From: Mordavella massiliensis
GTDB lineage: Bacteria > Bacillota > Clostridia > Lachnospirales > Lachnospiraceae
DNA: 64,000 nucleotides
Reading direction: 5' to 3'
Assembly (NCBI RefSeq): GCF_016901695.1
Contig: NZ_JACJKS010000006.1
Span: forward strand, 115,494-179,493
Part shown: positions 16,596 through 25,802 of the stretch, in pieces
Layout: every line of letters starts with the position of its first letter
Position numbering within the stretch: position 1 is the first letter of the stretch
Position numbers and translations under genes: made by a program
The notes under the pieces: model-generated
Databases searched by the model: none
What the model was told of the DNA's origin: nothing
What the model saw: the letters and a program-made list of their open reading frames with translations, nothing else

Positions 16596-17810
16596 CTACT
16601 CCACAAGCGCCAGTGCAAATCCTTCGTGCACTGCGTTCATGGCCTCGTCGATATCCTTCTCGTCGATCAGGACCGTAATCCGGATCTCTGAGGTGGAGAT
16701 CATATTGATGTTGATGTGGGAGTTGTACAGGGACTCGAACATCTTCGCCGCCACGCCCGGATTGCTCATCATGCCGGCCCCCACGACAGAGATCTTGGCC
16801 ACCTTGGCATTGTAGGTGATCTCCTTGATCGTCAGCGCCTCCTTGTGCTCCTCCAGCACCTCCAGGGCGCGTCCCAGCTCATCTTCGGCTACAGTGAAGG
16901 AGATGTCCTTCGTCCCCTCCCTGCCCACGGACTGCAGGATGATATCCACATTGATATTGTTGGCTGCCAGCGTGTTGAAGATCCGGAACGCGACTCCCGG
17001 CTTATCCTCAACTCCGATAACGGAGATCCTGGCTGTATTTTTGTCGGCGGCAACGCCTGTGATCAACATTTTTTCCATCTTTACTTTCTCCTTGATAATC
17101 GTTCCTTCGCTGCGGTTCAGGCTGGATCTCACGACCAGCTCGACCCCGTACTTCTTCGCCATCTCCACGGACCGGTTGTGGAGCACCTTCGCGCCCAGCG
17201 TGGCCAGCTCCAGCATCTCGTCGTACGTGATAGCCTCCAGCTTCCTCGCATTTTTCACCACCCGCGGGTCCGCCGTGTACACGCCGTCCACGTCTGTGAA
17301 GATCTCGCACTTGTCCGCGTGGAGCACCGCCGCCAGGGCCACGGCCGTGGTGTCGGAGCCGCCCCGCCCCAGTGTGGTGATGTCCTCGTACTTGTTCACG
17401 CCCTGGAAACCGGTGACAATGACGATCTTGCGGGAATCCAGCTCGTGGCGGATCCGCTTGGTGTCAATGGATTTGAAGCGGGCGTTCCCGTACCGGGACG
17501 TGGAGTTCATCTTCACCTGGAATGCGTTCAGGGACACCGCAGGCACGTGCATGGCGTCCATGGCCATGGCCATCAGGGCTACGGACACCTGCTCGCCGGT
17601 GGTCATCAGCATATCCAGCTCCCTCTTCTTCGGTTCCGGATTGACGGACTTCGCCAGGGAGATCAGGTCGTCCGTCGTGTCGCCCATGGCGGACAGCACA
17701 ACGACTACATCATGCCCCTCCCTGTAATCCTCAATGCAGCGCTGCGCCACATTGTAGATCCTCTCCTTGTCAGCGACGGAACTGCCGCCGAATTTCTTTA
17801 CAATCAGCAT
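16596..17810 (-). CDS. lysC: Aspartate kinase (monofunctional, ACT-regulated)
   Basis: 404 residues with the amino-acid kinase fold: LIVKKFGGSSVAD at the N-terminus with the ATP/Asp-binding lysine, TTGEQVSVALM, GRGGSDTTAVALA, and FTDVDGVYTADPR. Two C-terminal ACT domains (about 265-400, e.g. ISVIGVEDKPGVAFRIF and ISVVGAGMMSNPGVA) bind the feedback amino acid. It catalyses the first step of Lys, Thr and Met synthesis. It is the last gene of hom-apgM-lysC, so it probably serves the threonine branch; no lysine riboswitch lies in the short 19-base gap upstream. Confidence 0.95.
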   Translation of the reverse strand: MLIVKKFGGSSVADKERIYNVAQRCIEDYREGHDVVVVLSAMGDTTDDLISLAKSVNPEPKKRELDMLMTTGEQVSVALMAMAMDAMHVPAVSLNAFQVKMNSTSRYGNARFKSIDTKRIRHELDSRKIVIVTGFQGVNKYEDITTLGRGGSDTTAVALAAVLHADKCEIFTDVDGVYTADPRVVKNARKLEAITYDEMLELATLGAKVLHNRSVEMAKKYGVELVVRSSLNRSEGTIIKEKVKMEKMLITGVAADKNTARISVIGVEDKPGVAFRIFNTLAANNINVDIILQSVGREGTKDISFTVAEDELGRALEVLEEHKEALTIKEITYNAKVAKISVVGAGMMSNPGVAAKMFESLYNSHININMISTSEIRITVLIDEKDIDEAMNAVHEGFALALVE

Positions 17811-17829
17811 CTTCTCTTCTCTCTTTCCT

Positions 17830-19044
17830 TTATCTTTGATCCAGCTCCAGCAGGCAGTCTAAAAGCCGGTATCCGTCCGGCCACACATGGCTGCTCCCGG
17901 CAGCTGCGCTCTCCCCGTATGTGTGGACATCCCCCGGGTCGGCCCGGCGGCTGTCGTAAAGCAGGTACGGCACAGGGTCCTTCGTGTGGGTCCTGGCCCG
18001 GATGGGGGTCGGATGATCCGGCAGCACGAGGAGCCGGTACGCCTCCCCCGCCGCATCCAGCGCGTCCGCAAGACGTCCGATCACCCGGCCGTCCAGGTAC
18101 TCGATGGCGCGGATCTTGTTCTCTATGCTCCCCTGGTGTCCCATCTCGTCCGGCGCCTCCACATGGATGTAGGCGAAGTCGTACCCGTCCTGCAGAAGCG
18201 CATGCGCGGCGGCGTCCGCCTTCCCTTCATAGTTCGTGTTGAGGCCGCCGTTGGCTCCCTCTACCAGGACCCGGTCCATGCCGGCCCCTGCGGCCAGCCC
18301 TTTCAGGAGATCCACAGCGGAGATCATGACGCCCCGCATCCCCGTCTTTTCAGAGAAGGAGGCCAGGCGCGGCCGCGTGCCGGCGCCCCAGAACCAGGCG
18401 GAATTGGCCGGATGGAGCCCCCGCCTCTTTCTCTCCAGGTTCAGGGGATGGGCGGACAGGATATCGTAGCTTCTCTCCATCATCTCCCGGAGCTGCGCGT
18501 CTTCCGGGAGATACGCCCCGATCCGCTTTGTCAGGATGTCGTGGGGCGGCACAAGCTCTGTCACCTGCCCTTTCTTCCACACAAGCAGGTGGCGGTAGCT
18601 GGTCCCCGCGTAAAAGGTGTATCCCTCCCGCTCAAGGTCCTTCTTCAGATCTGCAAGGAGGATGGCCGCATCCTCCGTGGAGATCTCGTCCGAGCTGTGA
18701 TCCAGCATGTGCCTGTCCTCATACCGCTCTTCCTCCTCAGACAGCGTCACCAGGTTGCACCGGAAGGACACGTCGTCCGCCGCCATATCCACGCCGATGC
18801 TGAGCGCCTCCAGAGGGGAGCGCCCCGTGTAGTAGATCCGCGGGTCATATCCAAGGACAGACAGATTGGCCGTGTCGCTGCCCGGCGCCATCTCCTCCGG
18901 CACCATGGATGCCAGGCCGATCTGCGCCGTCCGGGCAAGCCGGTCCATGACAGGCGTGGACGCCGCCTCCAGCGTCGTCCTGCCCCCCAGTTCCTCCAGC
19001 GGCCAGCCCGCCATTCCGTCTCCGAGAACCACTGCGTATTTCAT
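17830..19044 (-). CDS. ApgM-type phosphoglycerate mutase family protein, probable homoserine kinase
   Basis: 404 residues of the alkaline-phosphatase superfamily: MKYAVVLGDGMAGWP with the metal-binding Asp, GSDTANLSVLGYDP with the nucleophile-type Ser, and late metal ligands in HVEAPDEMGHQG and LPDHPTP. By sequence it belongs to archaeal-type cofactor-independent mutases. Members lying between hom and lysC are generally annotated as proposed homoserine kinases, because those genomes lack the usual thrB. That role is inferred here from position only. Gaps of 19 bases on both sides show tight operon structure. Confidence 0.82.
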   Translation of the reverse strand: MKYAVVLGDGMAGWPLEELGGRTTLEAASTPVMDRLARTAQIGLASMVPEEMAPGSDTANLSVLGYDPRIYYTGRSPLEALSIGVDMAADDVSFRCNLVTLSEEEERYEDRHMLDHSSDEISTEDAAILLADLKKDLEREGYTFYAGTSYRHLLVWKKGQVTELVPPHDILTKRIGAYLPEDAQLREMMERSYDILSAHPLNLERKRRGLHPANSAWFWGAGTRPRLASFSEKTGMRGVMISAVDLLKGLAAGAGMDRVLVEGANGGLNTNYEGKADAAAHALLQDGYDFAYIHVEAPDEMGHQGSIENKIRAIEYLDGRVIGRLADALDAAGEAYRLLVLPDHPTPIRARTHTKDPVPYLLYDSRRADPGDVHTYGESAAAGSSHVWPDGYRLLDCLLELDQR

Positions 19045-19063
19045 CCGTCTTCCTCTCCTGCCT

Positions 19064-20284
19064 CTATTCTTCCACCCGGATCATCGCGGCGATCTGCCCG
19101 CGGAAAGACTCCGCTTTGGCGTCGTACGCGCCCTCCGGCATCTTCTCTGTCACAAAGCCGAACTCATCCTCCAGCCCCTCTGCGCGGACATACTGCACCG
19201 CGCCGAAGGCATCGTCGACGGACCGGCGCATCGTTTCCAGGCTGCCCTTCATGCGCACGAAGAACCGTCTCTCCACTTCCTTCATATCCTCCAGGGCCAG
19301 TTTTTCCTGCGTCCACATCACGCCCAGGTTCCGGTCCAGGTTGCGGGCCTCCTCGATCACGTCGCCCACCACCGCGCTGGCGGTGGGGAGCTTGCCCGCG
19401 CCGCTGCCGTAGAACATGGCGTCCCCCAGCATGTTGCCGTGGACGAAGATGGAGTTAAACACGCCGTTCACCGCAAAGAGCGGATGCTCCGCCCGCAGAA
19501 GGCAGGGCGCCACCATGGCGTTCAGCTTCTCCCCGTCCCGCCTGCAGGTGGCCAGCAGCTTGATGGTCATGCCCATGGCCCGGGCGTACTTCATATCTTC
19601 CACCGTGATCTTCGTGATGCCCTCGCAGTAGATATCTTCAAAATCCACCTGTTTTCCCGAAATGATGGAAGAGAGGATGGCGATCTTGCGGCAGGCGTCG
19701 TATCCCTCCACGTCCGCCTCCGGATTGCGCTCCGCGAAGCCGTTTGCCTGAGCTTCCCGCAGCACCTCGTCGTAGTCGGCCCCCTCGTAGAACATCTTTG
19801 TCATCATGTAGTTGGTCGTCCCGTTGAGGATGCCGGCGATCTCCTCGATCACATCCCCTGTGAGGGAGGACCTTAAGGGGCGCAGGATCGGGATGCCGCC
19901 TCCCACGCTTGCCTCGAAGAGGAAGTTCACATTGTGCTCCCGGGCAATCTCCTGAAGCTGTGCCCCGTGCTTCGCCACAAGCGCCTTGTTGGATGTGGCC
20001 ACGCTCTTTCCCGCTTCCAGGCAGCGCTTTACAAATGTATATGCAGGCTCGATGCCGCCCATCACCTCGACGACGATCTTCACCTCATCGTCGCTCACGA
20101 TCTCCTCAAAGTCGTGGGTGATGATCTCCTGCACCGGATCCCCCGGAAACTCCTTCAGGTCCAGCACATACTTAATGCAAAGCTCCTCCCCCAGCCTCTC
20201 GCCGATGACGTCCTGGTTGGTCCGGATGACCTCCACTACGCCGGATCCCACTGTTCCATATCCAAGTACTGCTATCTTTACCAT
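19064..20284 (-). CDS. hom: Homoserine dehydrogenase
   Basis: 406 residues. The N-terminal Rossmann domain has GYGTVGSGVVEVI (8-20) and the NAD(P)-contact TSNKALVAKHG. The catalytic domain has ILNGTTNYMMTKM, the acidic EADVEGYDACRKIAILSS segment with the catalytic lysine, and GAGKLPTASAVVGD. A C-terminal extension of about 70 residues (from FFVRMKGS) fits a feedback ACT domain. It makes homoserine for Thr and Met synthesis. It follows prfB closely and leads the hom-apgM-lysC set. Confidence 0.95.
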   Translation of the reverse strand: MVKIAVLGYGTVGSGVVEVIRTNQDVIGERLGEELCIKYVLDLKEFPGDPVQEIITHDFEEIVSDDEVKIVVEVMGGIEPAYTFVKRCLEAGKSVATSNKALVAKHGAQLQEIAREHNVNFLFEASVGGGIPILRPLRSSLTGDVIEEIAGILNGTTNYMMTKMFYEGADYDEVLREAQANGFAERNPEADVEGYDACRKIAILSSIISGKQVDFEDIYCEGITKITVEDMKYARAMGMTIKLLATCRRDGEKLNAMVAPCLLRAEHPLFAVNGVFNSIFVHGNMLGDAMFYGSGAGKLPTASAVVGDVIEEARNLDRNLGVMWTQEKLALEDMKEVERRFFVRMKGSLETMRRSVDDAFGAVQYVRAEGLEDEFGFVTEKMPEGAYDAKAESFRGQIAAMIRVEE

Positions 20285-20315
20285 AGTTCCTCCCTTTCGG
20301 TGCTGTGTTTACTTC

Positions 20316-21420
20316 CTACTGCTGTGCTTTCAGGTACGCGTTCATGAACGGATCCAGATCCCCGTCCAGAACGGCGGTGACATTTGAGCTCTCCTCCCCG
20401 GTGCGGCGGTCTTTTACCATCGTGTAGGGCTGCATGACATAGGAGCGGATCTGGTTGCCGAACCCGATCTCCTTTACCTCGCCCCGGATGTCCGACACTT
20501 TCTCGGCCTGCTCCTGCTCCTGCAGAAGCTTCAGCTTGGCCTTCAGCATCTGCATGGCCTTCTCCTTGTTGTGATGCTGGGACCGCTCGTTCTGGCACTG
20601 CACCACGATCCCCGTGGGGAGATGGGTGATGCGGATGGCGGAGGACGTCTTGTTGACATGCTGGCCGCCGGCCCCGCTGGCCCGGTATGTGTCGATCTTC
20701 AGCTCGTCGTCCGAGATCTCGATGTCTCCCACCTGGTCCTCCAGGTCCGGGATCACATCGCAGGACGCAAAGGACGTCTGCCGCTTCCCGGCTGAATTGA
20801 AGGGGGAGATGCGCACGAGGCGGTGCACTCCCTTCTCGGATTTCAGATACCCGTAGGCGTTCATGCCGTTCACCTCGAAGGTGACGTTCTTGATGCCCGC
20901 GATATCCCCGTCCAGGTAGTCCAGCACCTGGATGCTGTAGCCCTTTTTCTCCGCCCACCGTGTGTACATCCGGTAGAGCATGGCGGTCCAGTCGCAGGAC
21001 TCGGTCCCGCCCTCCCCCGGATGGAGGTTGACGATGGCGCTGCATCCGTCGTACTCGCCCGAGAGCAGCGTCTGGATGCGCAGGGACTCAAACTTCTCTG
21101 TGAAATCCCGCAGTTCTTCGCGGATCTCCGGGAGGACGGACTCGTCGTCCTCCTCCTGGGCCATCTCGATCAGCGTCTCAATGTCCTCGTAGGATTCCTG
21201 CAGGCCGTGGACCGACTCCAGGAAATCCTTCAGGTCCTTCAGCTCTTTCATCACATGCTGGGACCGCTCCGCGTCGTCCCAGAACCCGGGCTCCTCTATC
21301 TTTCTCTCCAGCTCCTCGACTCTCTTCTCTTTGCCGGGGATGTCAAAGTGAATCCCTCATTCCGGCAAGAGGTTCCTCGTAAGCGCCAAGTTCGCTTTTG
21401 TACTCGTCCAGTACAACCAC
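20316..21420 (-). CDS. prfB: Peptide chain release factor 2, made by programmed +1 frameshift
   Basis: The protein is encoded in two frames. The first 25 codons start with GTG at 21420 (MVVLDEYKSELGAYEEPLAG...), behind GAGGTG, and end at an in-frame TGA at 21345-21343. The rest (342 codons, beginning DIPGKEKRVEELER) lies in the +1 frame, giving 367 aa, the normal length. The SPF tripeptide (RISPFNSAGK), which reads UGA/UAA, and the GGQ motif (GAGGQHVNKTSS), which triggers peptide release, are both present, so this is RF2. Frameshifting at CTTTGAC lets RF2 control its own synthesis. It lies between secA and hom on the same strand. Confidence 0.95.
21342..21348 (-). promoter_or_regulatory. prfB programmed +1 frameshift site
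   Basis: Minus strand reads AGGGATTCA-CTT-TGA-C: the slippery CTT, the UGA stop with a following C, and an upstream SD-like AGGGA. This is the conserved autoregulatory recoding site of RF2 genes. Confidence 0.95.
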
Positions 21421-21467
21421 TTTCCTTCACCTCTTTCTATCCTGTATAACCGTATGCCGCGCTGCAG

Positions 21468-24044
21468 CTAAGCGCTCTGTTTGCGCCCGCAGCACTGCTT
21501 GTATTTCTTTCCGCTTCCGCAGGGGCAGGGATCGTTGGGGTAGATCTTCTTCTCCGCCCGCTTCTTCGGCGCCCGGACGGCCGAATCGTCCTTGTTCGTT
21601 CCGGTCACCTTGGCCACCTGCTCCCTCTCCACCTTCTGCTCCAGCTTGATGTGGAACAGGGTGCGGATCGTGTCCGCCTCGATGGACTTCGTCATGTCGT
21701 CGAACATCTGGTAGCCGAGCATCTTGTACTCTACCTTCGGGTCACGCTGCCCGTACGCCTGCAGGCCGATGCCCTGCCGCAGCTGGTCCATATCGTCGAT
21801 GTGGTCCATCCACTTGGCGTCGATCACCTTCAGAAGAACGACGCGCTCCACTTCCCGCAGATGCTCCGGCTCCGGGAACTCCGCCTCCTTCATCTCGTAG
21901 CATTTCACCGCCCGCTCTTTCAGGAGGTGCTTCAGCTTCTTCTGATCCAGCTTCTTCGTGTCGTCCGGCGTCACGGCCTCGATCATGGGGATCGTATTCT
22001 TCAGGGCCACGTTCAGCTCTGTCAGGTCCCAGTCCTCCGGATCCTGATCCGCGGAGATCTCCATATCCACCAGGTTCTCCACGTACTCGCTGATCATATG
22101 GTAGATGGAATCCCGCATGCTCTCGCCGTCCAGCACCTTGCGGCGCTCCCCGTAGATGATCTCCCTCTGCTCGTTCATGACCTGGTCGTACTCCAGCAGG
22201 TTCTTGCGGATGCCGAAGTTGTTGCTCTCGATCTTCTCCTGGGCCTTTTCGATGGCGCTGGAGAGCATCTTGTGCTCGATCTGCTCGCCGTCCTCCACGC
22301 CCAGCGCGTTGAACACGTTCATCAGGCGCTCGGATCCGAACAGGCGCATCAGGTCGTCCTCCAGGGAGATGTAGAACCTGGACTCACCCGGATCCCCCTG
22401 ACGTCCGGAACGCCCGCGCAGCTGGTTGTCGATACGCCTGGACTCATGGCGCTCTGTGCCGATGATCTTCAGTCCGCCTGCGGCCCTGGCCTCGTCGTCC
22501 AGCTTGATATCCGTACCACGGCCGGCCATGTTGGTGGCGATGGTGACAGCGCCGTGCTGGCCTGCCTGGGCCACGATCTCGGCCTCCAGCTCATGGTACT
22601 TGGCATTCAGCACGTTGTGCCTGATGCCCCGCTTCTTCAGCATGCTGCTCAGATGCTCGGACACCTCGATGGTGATGGTGCCCACCAGCACCGGCTGGCC
22701 CTTGGCGTGGGCCCGCTCCACCTCGTCGCACACGGCCCGGAATTTCTCCTTCTGGGTCTTGTAGACGGCATCCTCCAGGTCCTCGCGGATCACCGGCATA
22801 TTGGTGGGGATCTCCACCACGTCCATGCCGTAGATCTCACGGAACTCCTTCTCCTCTGTCAGGGCGGTACCGGTCATACCGCTCTTCTTTTCATATTTAT
22901 TGAACAGGTTCTGGAATGTGATGGTGGCCAGCGTCTTGCTCTCCCGCTTCACCTTCACGTGCTCCTTCGCCTCGATCGCCTGGTGCAGGCCGTCGGAGTA
23001 GCGCCGGCCCGGCATGATGCGGCCGGTGAACTCGTCCACGATCAGGACCTCGTCGTCCTTCACCACATAGTCCTGGTCGCGGAACATCAGGTTGTGGGCC
23101 CGCAGGGCCAGGATGATGTTGTGCTGGATCTCCAGGTTCTCGGGATCCGCCAGGTTCTCGATGTGGAAAAACTTCTCCACCTTCTTCACGCCGTCCTCTG
23201 TGAGGTTGATGGCCTTCTCCTTCTCATTGACTATGAAATCGCCGGTCTCCTCGATCTCCTCCCCCATGAGGGCGTTGATCTTGGAGAACTCGCCGCTCGC
23301 CTCGCCCCGCTCCAGCTGGCGCGCCAGGATATCGCAGGCCTCGTATAGCTTCGTGGACTTGCCGCTCTGGCCGGAAATGATAAGAGGCGTCCTGGCCTCA
23401 TCGATGAGGACCGAGTCCACCTCGTCAATGATAGCGAACTTCAGGCCTCTCTGCACCAGCTGCTCCTTGTAGATCACCATGTTGTCACGGAGGTAATCAA
23501 AGCCGAGCTCATTGTTTGTCACATACGTAATATCGCAGTTGTAGGCTTTCCGCCTCTCGTCGTTGTCCATGCTGTTGAGGACCACGCCCACCGTCAGGCC
23601 CAGGAACTCATGCACCTGTCCCATCCACTCGGCGTCACGCTTTGCCAGGTAGTCGTTGACTGTGACGATCTGCACGCCCTCGCCTGTCAGCGCGTTCAGG
23701 TAAGCCGGCAATGTGGACACGAGCGTCTTTCCTTCACCGGTCTTCATCTCGGCGATACGGCCCTGATGCAGGATGATGCCGCCGATGAGCTGCACCCTGT
23801 AGTGGCGCATGCCGAGCACCCTGGACGCCGCCTCGCGCACAACGGCGAATGCCTCCGGAAGGATGTCGTCCAGCGTCTCGCCCCTGCCCAGACGCTCCTT
23901 GAATTCCCGCGTCTTGTCCCGGAGCTCGCTGTCGGAAAGCTGCTTGATCTCCTCCTCCAGCGCCTCGATCTGATCCACGATGGGATAGATGCGCTTCAGC
24001 TCATTCTGGCTGTGCGTGCCGAATATTTTCTCTATCAGACCCAT
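21468..24044 (-). CDS. secA: SecA, preprotein translocase ATPase
   Basis: 858 residues. NBD1 Walker A is in [14 protein letters not shown] and Walker B in [20 protein letters not shown], with the preprotein cross-linking domain between. NBD2 has [12 protein letters not shown] and [10 protein letters not shown]. The C-terminus ends in the zinc-binding SEC-C motif [13 protein letters not shown], which binds SecB-like partners or ribosomes. It drives export through SecYEG at the membrane. A good promoter (24086-24114) lies directly upstream, and prfB follows about 50 bases downstream, a pairing common in Firmicutes. Confidence 0.97.
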   Translation of the reverse strand: MGLIEKIFGTHSQNELKRIYPIVDQIEALEEEIKQLSDSELRDKTREFKERLGRGETLDDILPEAFAVVREAASRVLGMRHYRVQLIGGIILHQGRIAEMKTGEGKTLVSTLPAYLNALTGEGVQIVTVNDYLAKRDAEWMGQVHEFLGLTVGVVLNSMDNDERRKAYNCDITYVTNNELGFDYLRDNMVIYKEQLVQRGLKFAIIDEVDSVLIDEARTPLIISGQSGKSTKLYEACDILARQLERGEASGEFSKINALMGEEIEETGDFIVNEKEKAINLTEDGVKKVEKFFHIENLADPENLEIQHNIILALRAHNLMFRDQDYVVKDDEVLIVDEFTGRIMPGRRYSDGLHQAIEAKEHVKVKRESKTLATITFQNLFNKYEKKSGMTGTALTEEKEFREIYGMDVVEIPTNMPVIREDLEDAVYKTQKEKFRAVCDEVERAHAKGQPVLVGTITIEVSEHLSSMLKKRGIRHNVLNAKYHELEAEIVAQAGQHGAVTIATNMAGRGTDIKLDDEARAAGGLKIIGTERHESRRIDNQLRGRSGRQGDPGESRFYISLEDDLMRLFGSERLMNVFNALGVEDGEQIEHKMLSSAIEKAQEKIESNNFGIRKNLLEYDQVMNEQREIIYGERRKVLDGESMRDSIYHMISEYVENLVDMEISADQDPEDWDLTELNVALKNTIPMIEAVTPDDTKKLDQKKLKHLLKERAVKCYEMKEAEFPEPEHLREVERVVLLKVIDAKWMDHIDDMDQLRQGIGLQAYGQRDPKVEYKMLGYQMFDDMTKSIEADTIRTLFHIKLEQKVEREQVAKVTGTNKDDSAVRAPKKRAEKKIYPNDPCPCGSGKKYKQCCGRKQSA

Positions 24045-24085
24045 GATATATATTACTCCTTATCAAAAAAATTACTCTATTCCAC

Positions 24086-24114
24086 ATTTTATCACTATCA
24101 ATTATCCAATTCAA
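24086..24114 (-). promoter_or_regulatory. secA promoter
   Basis: Minus-strand -35 TTGAAT (24109-24114), 17-bp spacer, extended -10 TGATAAAAT (hexamer 24086-24091). The -35 overlaps the stop codon of hisA. Confidence 0.7.
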
Positions 24115-24878
24115 CAGCTTTTTACCACGTCGTAGGGCACGCTGCCCCCGTAGAGATCCAGGGCGCTCCCGATCGTAAAGTCCAGTTTTCCGCCGCTGAT
24201 CCGGCGGAACCGCTCCAGCTCCTCAAGGCTGCTGATCCCGCCCGCATAGGTGATGGGAACCCCGGGGACGTCCGAGAGAAGCTCCACCAGAGCGTCCTCG
24301 ATCCCGGACGCCTTCCCCTCCACGTCCACGCCGTGGACGAGGAATTCGTCGCAGTACTCCCGCATCCAGTACAGGATCTCCTCCGTTAGCTGCACCTTCG
24401 TGAATTTCTGCCAGCGGTCCGTCACGATATAGTACTTCCCGTCCTTTTTCCGGCAGCTCACGTCCAGCACCACGCGGGAACGCCCCACGGCCCCGGCCAG
24501 CTTTTCCAGGTTCTTCCACTGGACCTCCCCGTCCTTAAAGACGTAGGATGTGACCACCACATGGCTGGCGCCCGCATTAATATAGGAAGCGGCATTGTCC
24601 GCATTGACGCCGCCGCCGATCTGCAGTCCTCCCGGGTAGGCCGCGAGGGCCGCCGCGGCCTGCTGCCAGTCCTCCTCAAACCAGGGCGAGGACGCGGGGT
24701 TGAGGAGGACCACATGGCCCCCCTTCAGCCCGTCTTTTTGGAACAGCCGGGCGTAGTACGCCGCGCCCTTCTCCGACACGAAGTTCTCCTGCGCCTGGTC
24801 CCTGTCATCTTGCAGGCTCCCGCCCACGAGCTGTTTTACTTTTCCGTTGTGTATGTCGATACATGGCCTGAATTTCAT
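24111..24878 (-). CDS. hisA: HisA, eukaryote-type ProFAR isomerase
   Basis: 255 residues of a TIM barrel: MKFRPCIDIHNGKVKQLVGG carries the first catalytic aspartate (CIDIHNGK), LQIGGGVN is the first phosphate loop, and ITYAGGISS with FTIGSALDLYGG the C-terminal half. The longer sequence and the HGVDVEGKASGIE segment resemble the fungal/plant HIS6 type rather than ordinary bacterial HisA. This type occurs in a number of Lachnospiraceae. It catalyses the fourth step of histidine synthesis. No other his genes are near, so it is an orphan between dapB and secA. Confidence 0.85.
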   Translation of the reverse strand: MKFRPCIDIHNGKVKQLVGGSLQDDRDQAQENFVSEKGAAYYARLFQKDGLKGGHVVLLNPASSPWFEEDWQQAAAALAAYPGGLQIGGGVNADNAASYINAGASHVVVTSYVFKDGEVQWKNLEKLAGAVGRSRVVLDVSCRKKDGKYYIVTDRWQKFTKVQLTEEILYWMREYCDEFLVHGVDVEGKASGIEDALVELLSDVPGVPITYAGGISSLEELERFRRISGGKLDFTIGSALDLYGGSVPYDVVKSC

Positions 24879-24937
24879 GCTCTTCCTCCTGCCTCAGATC
24901 TTCTCCGGTATGAGACCGCTACTCCTTCCGGCCCGCG

Positions 24938-25696
24938 CTACATATGGATCACATCGGACATGTCGTAGCGGCCCGGTCCCTTTCCGGCAAGGAATTTGGC
25001 GGCCGCCACCGCCCCTTTTGCAAAGAGCGCCTTGGAGTAGGCTGTATGCTTAAATTCAATGACCTCGTCCTCGCCGGCGAAGATCACTTCGTGCTCGCCC
25101 ACGATCGTGCCGCCCCGGACTGCCGAGATGCCGATCTCCTGCCGGTCCCTCTTCTTTCTCTCCCGGCTCCTGTCGTACACATAGCTGTAGTCCTCTGCAA
25201 GCGCCCCGTTCATGGCGTCCGCCAGGGCGATAGCCGTGCCGCTGGGCGCGTCCACCTTCTGGTTGTGGTGCCGCTCCACGATCTCCATGTCAAACCCTTC
25301 CGCCGCCAGCACCTTCGCCGCATCCTTAAGAATCTTCATGAGCAGGTTGATCCCGAGGGACATGTTGGCGGATTTAAGGACCGCCGTCCTCCCGGCCGTC
25401 TCCTCCACCCTGGCAAGCTGCGCCTCGGACAGGCCTGTGGTGCACAGCACGACCGGCATCTGCTTCCCGGCGCACCAGTCCAGCAGATGGTCCACCGCCG
25501 CCGCGTTGGAGAAGTCGATGACTACGTCCGCCTCCACATCGCAGTCCGCGATATCCGCAAACACGGGGTAATCGTTCCGCGCCTCGGCCCGCATGTCCAC
25601 GCCGGCCACGATCGCAAGATCCGGGTCTTCCCCTGCCATCCGCGTGATAACCTGTCCCATCTTTCCATTGCATCCGTGCATGATCACTTTTACCAT
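24938..25696 (-). CDS. dapB: 4-hydroxy-tetrahydrodipicolinate reductase
   Basis: 252 residues. The N-terminal NAD(P)-binding loop is GCNGKMGQVITRM (8-20). The catalytic signature is VERHHNQKVDAPSGTAIALAD with the paired histidines and the substrate-binding lysine. The lengths and the C-terminal GAVAAAKFLAGKGPGRYDM are typical. It reduces the product of DapA in lysine/diaminopimelate synthesis. It lies downstream of dapA on the same strand but behind an intrinsic terminator, so it is expressed by read-through or from an unseen promoter. Confidence 0.95.
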   Translation of the reverse strand: MVKVIMHGCNGKMGQVITRMAGEDPDLAIVAGVDMRAEARNDYPVFADIADCDVEADVVIDFSNAAAVDHLLDWCAGKQMPVVLCTTGLSEAQLARVEETAGRTAVLKSANMSLGINLLMKILKDAAKVLAAEGFDMEIVERHHNQKVDAPSGTAIALADAMNGALAEDYSYVYDRSRERKKRDRQEIGISAVRGGTIVGEHEVIFAGEDEVIEFKHTAYSKALFAKGAVAAAKFLAGKGPGRYDMSDVIHM

Positions 25697-25732
25697 ACTC
25701 TTTATCCTCCCTTGTCCTGTAACTGTCTGCTA

Positions 25733-25788
25733 AAACACAAAAAGCAGAAAGGCCTCCTGCCCGTCTTCGCAGGAAACAGCCCTTCTGC
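25733..25788 (-). terminator. Intrinsic terminator between dapA and dapB
   Basis: Minus-strand arms GCAGAAGGG and CCTTTCTGC, with an inner hairpin CCTGC...GCAGG, followed by TTTTTGTGTTTT. It stands 15 bases after the dapA stop and about 37 bases before dapB. Confidence 0.75.
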
Positions 25789-25802
25789 CCCTCCTCTTTC
25801 TT

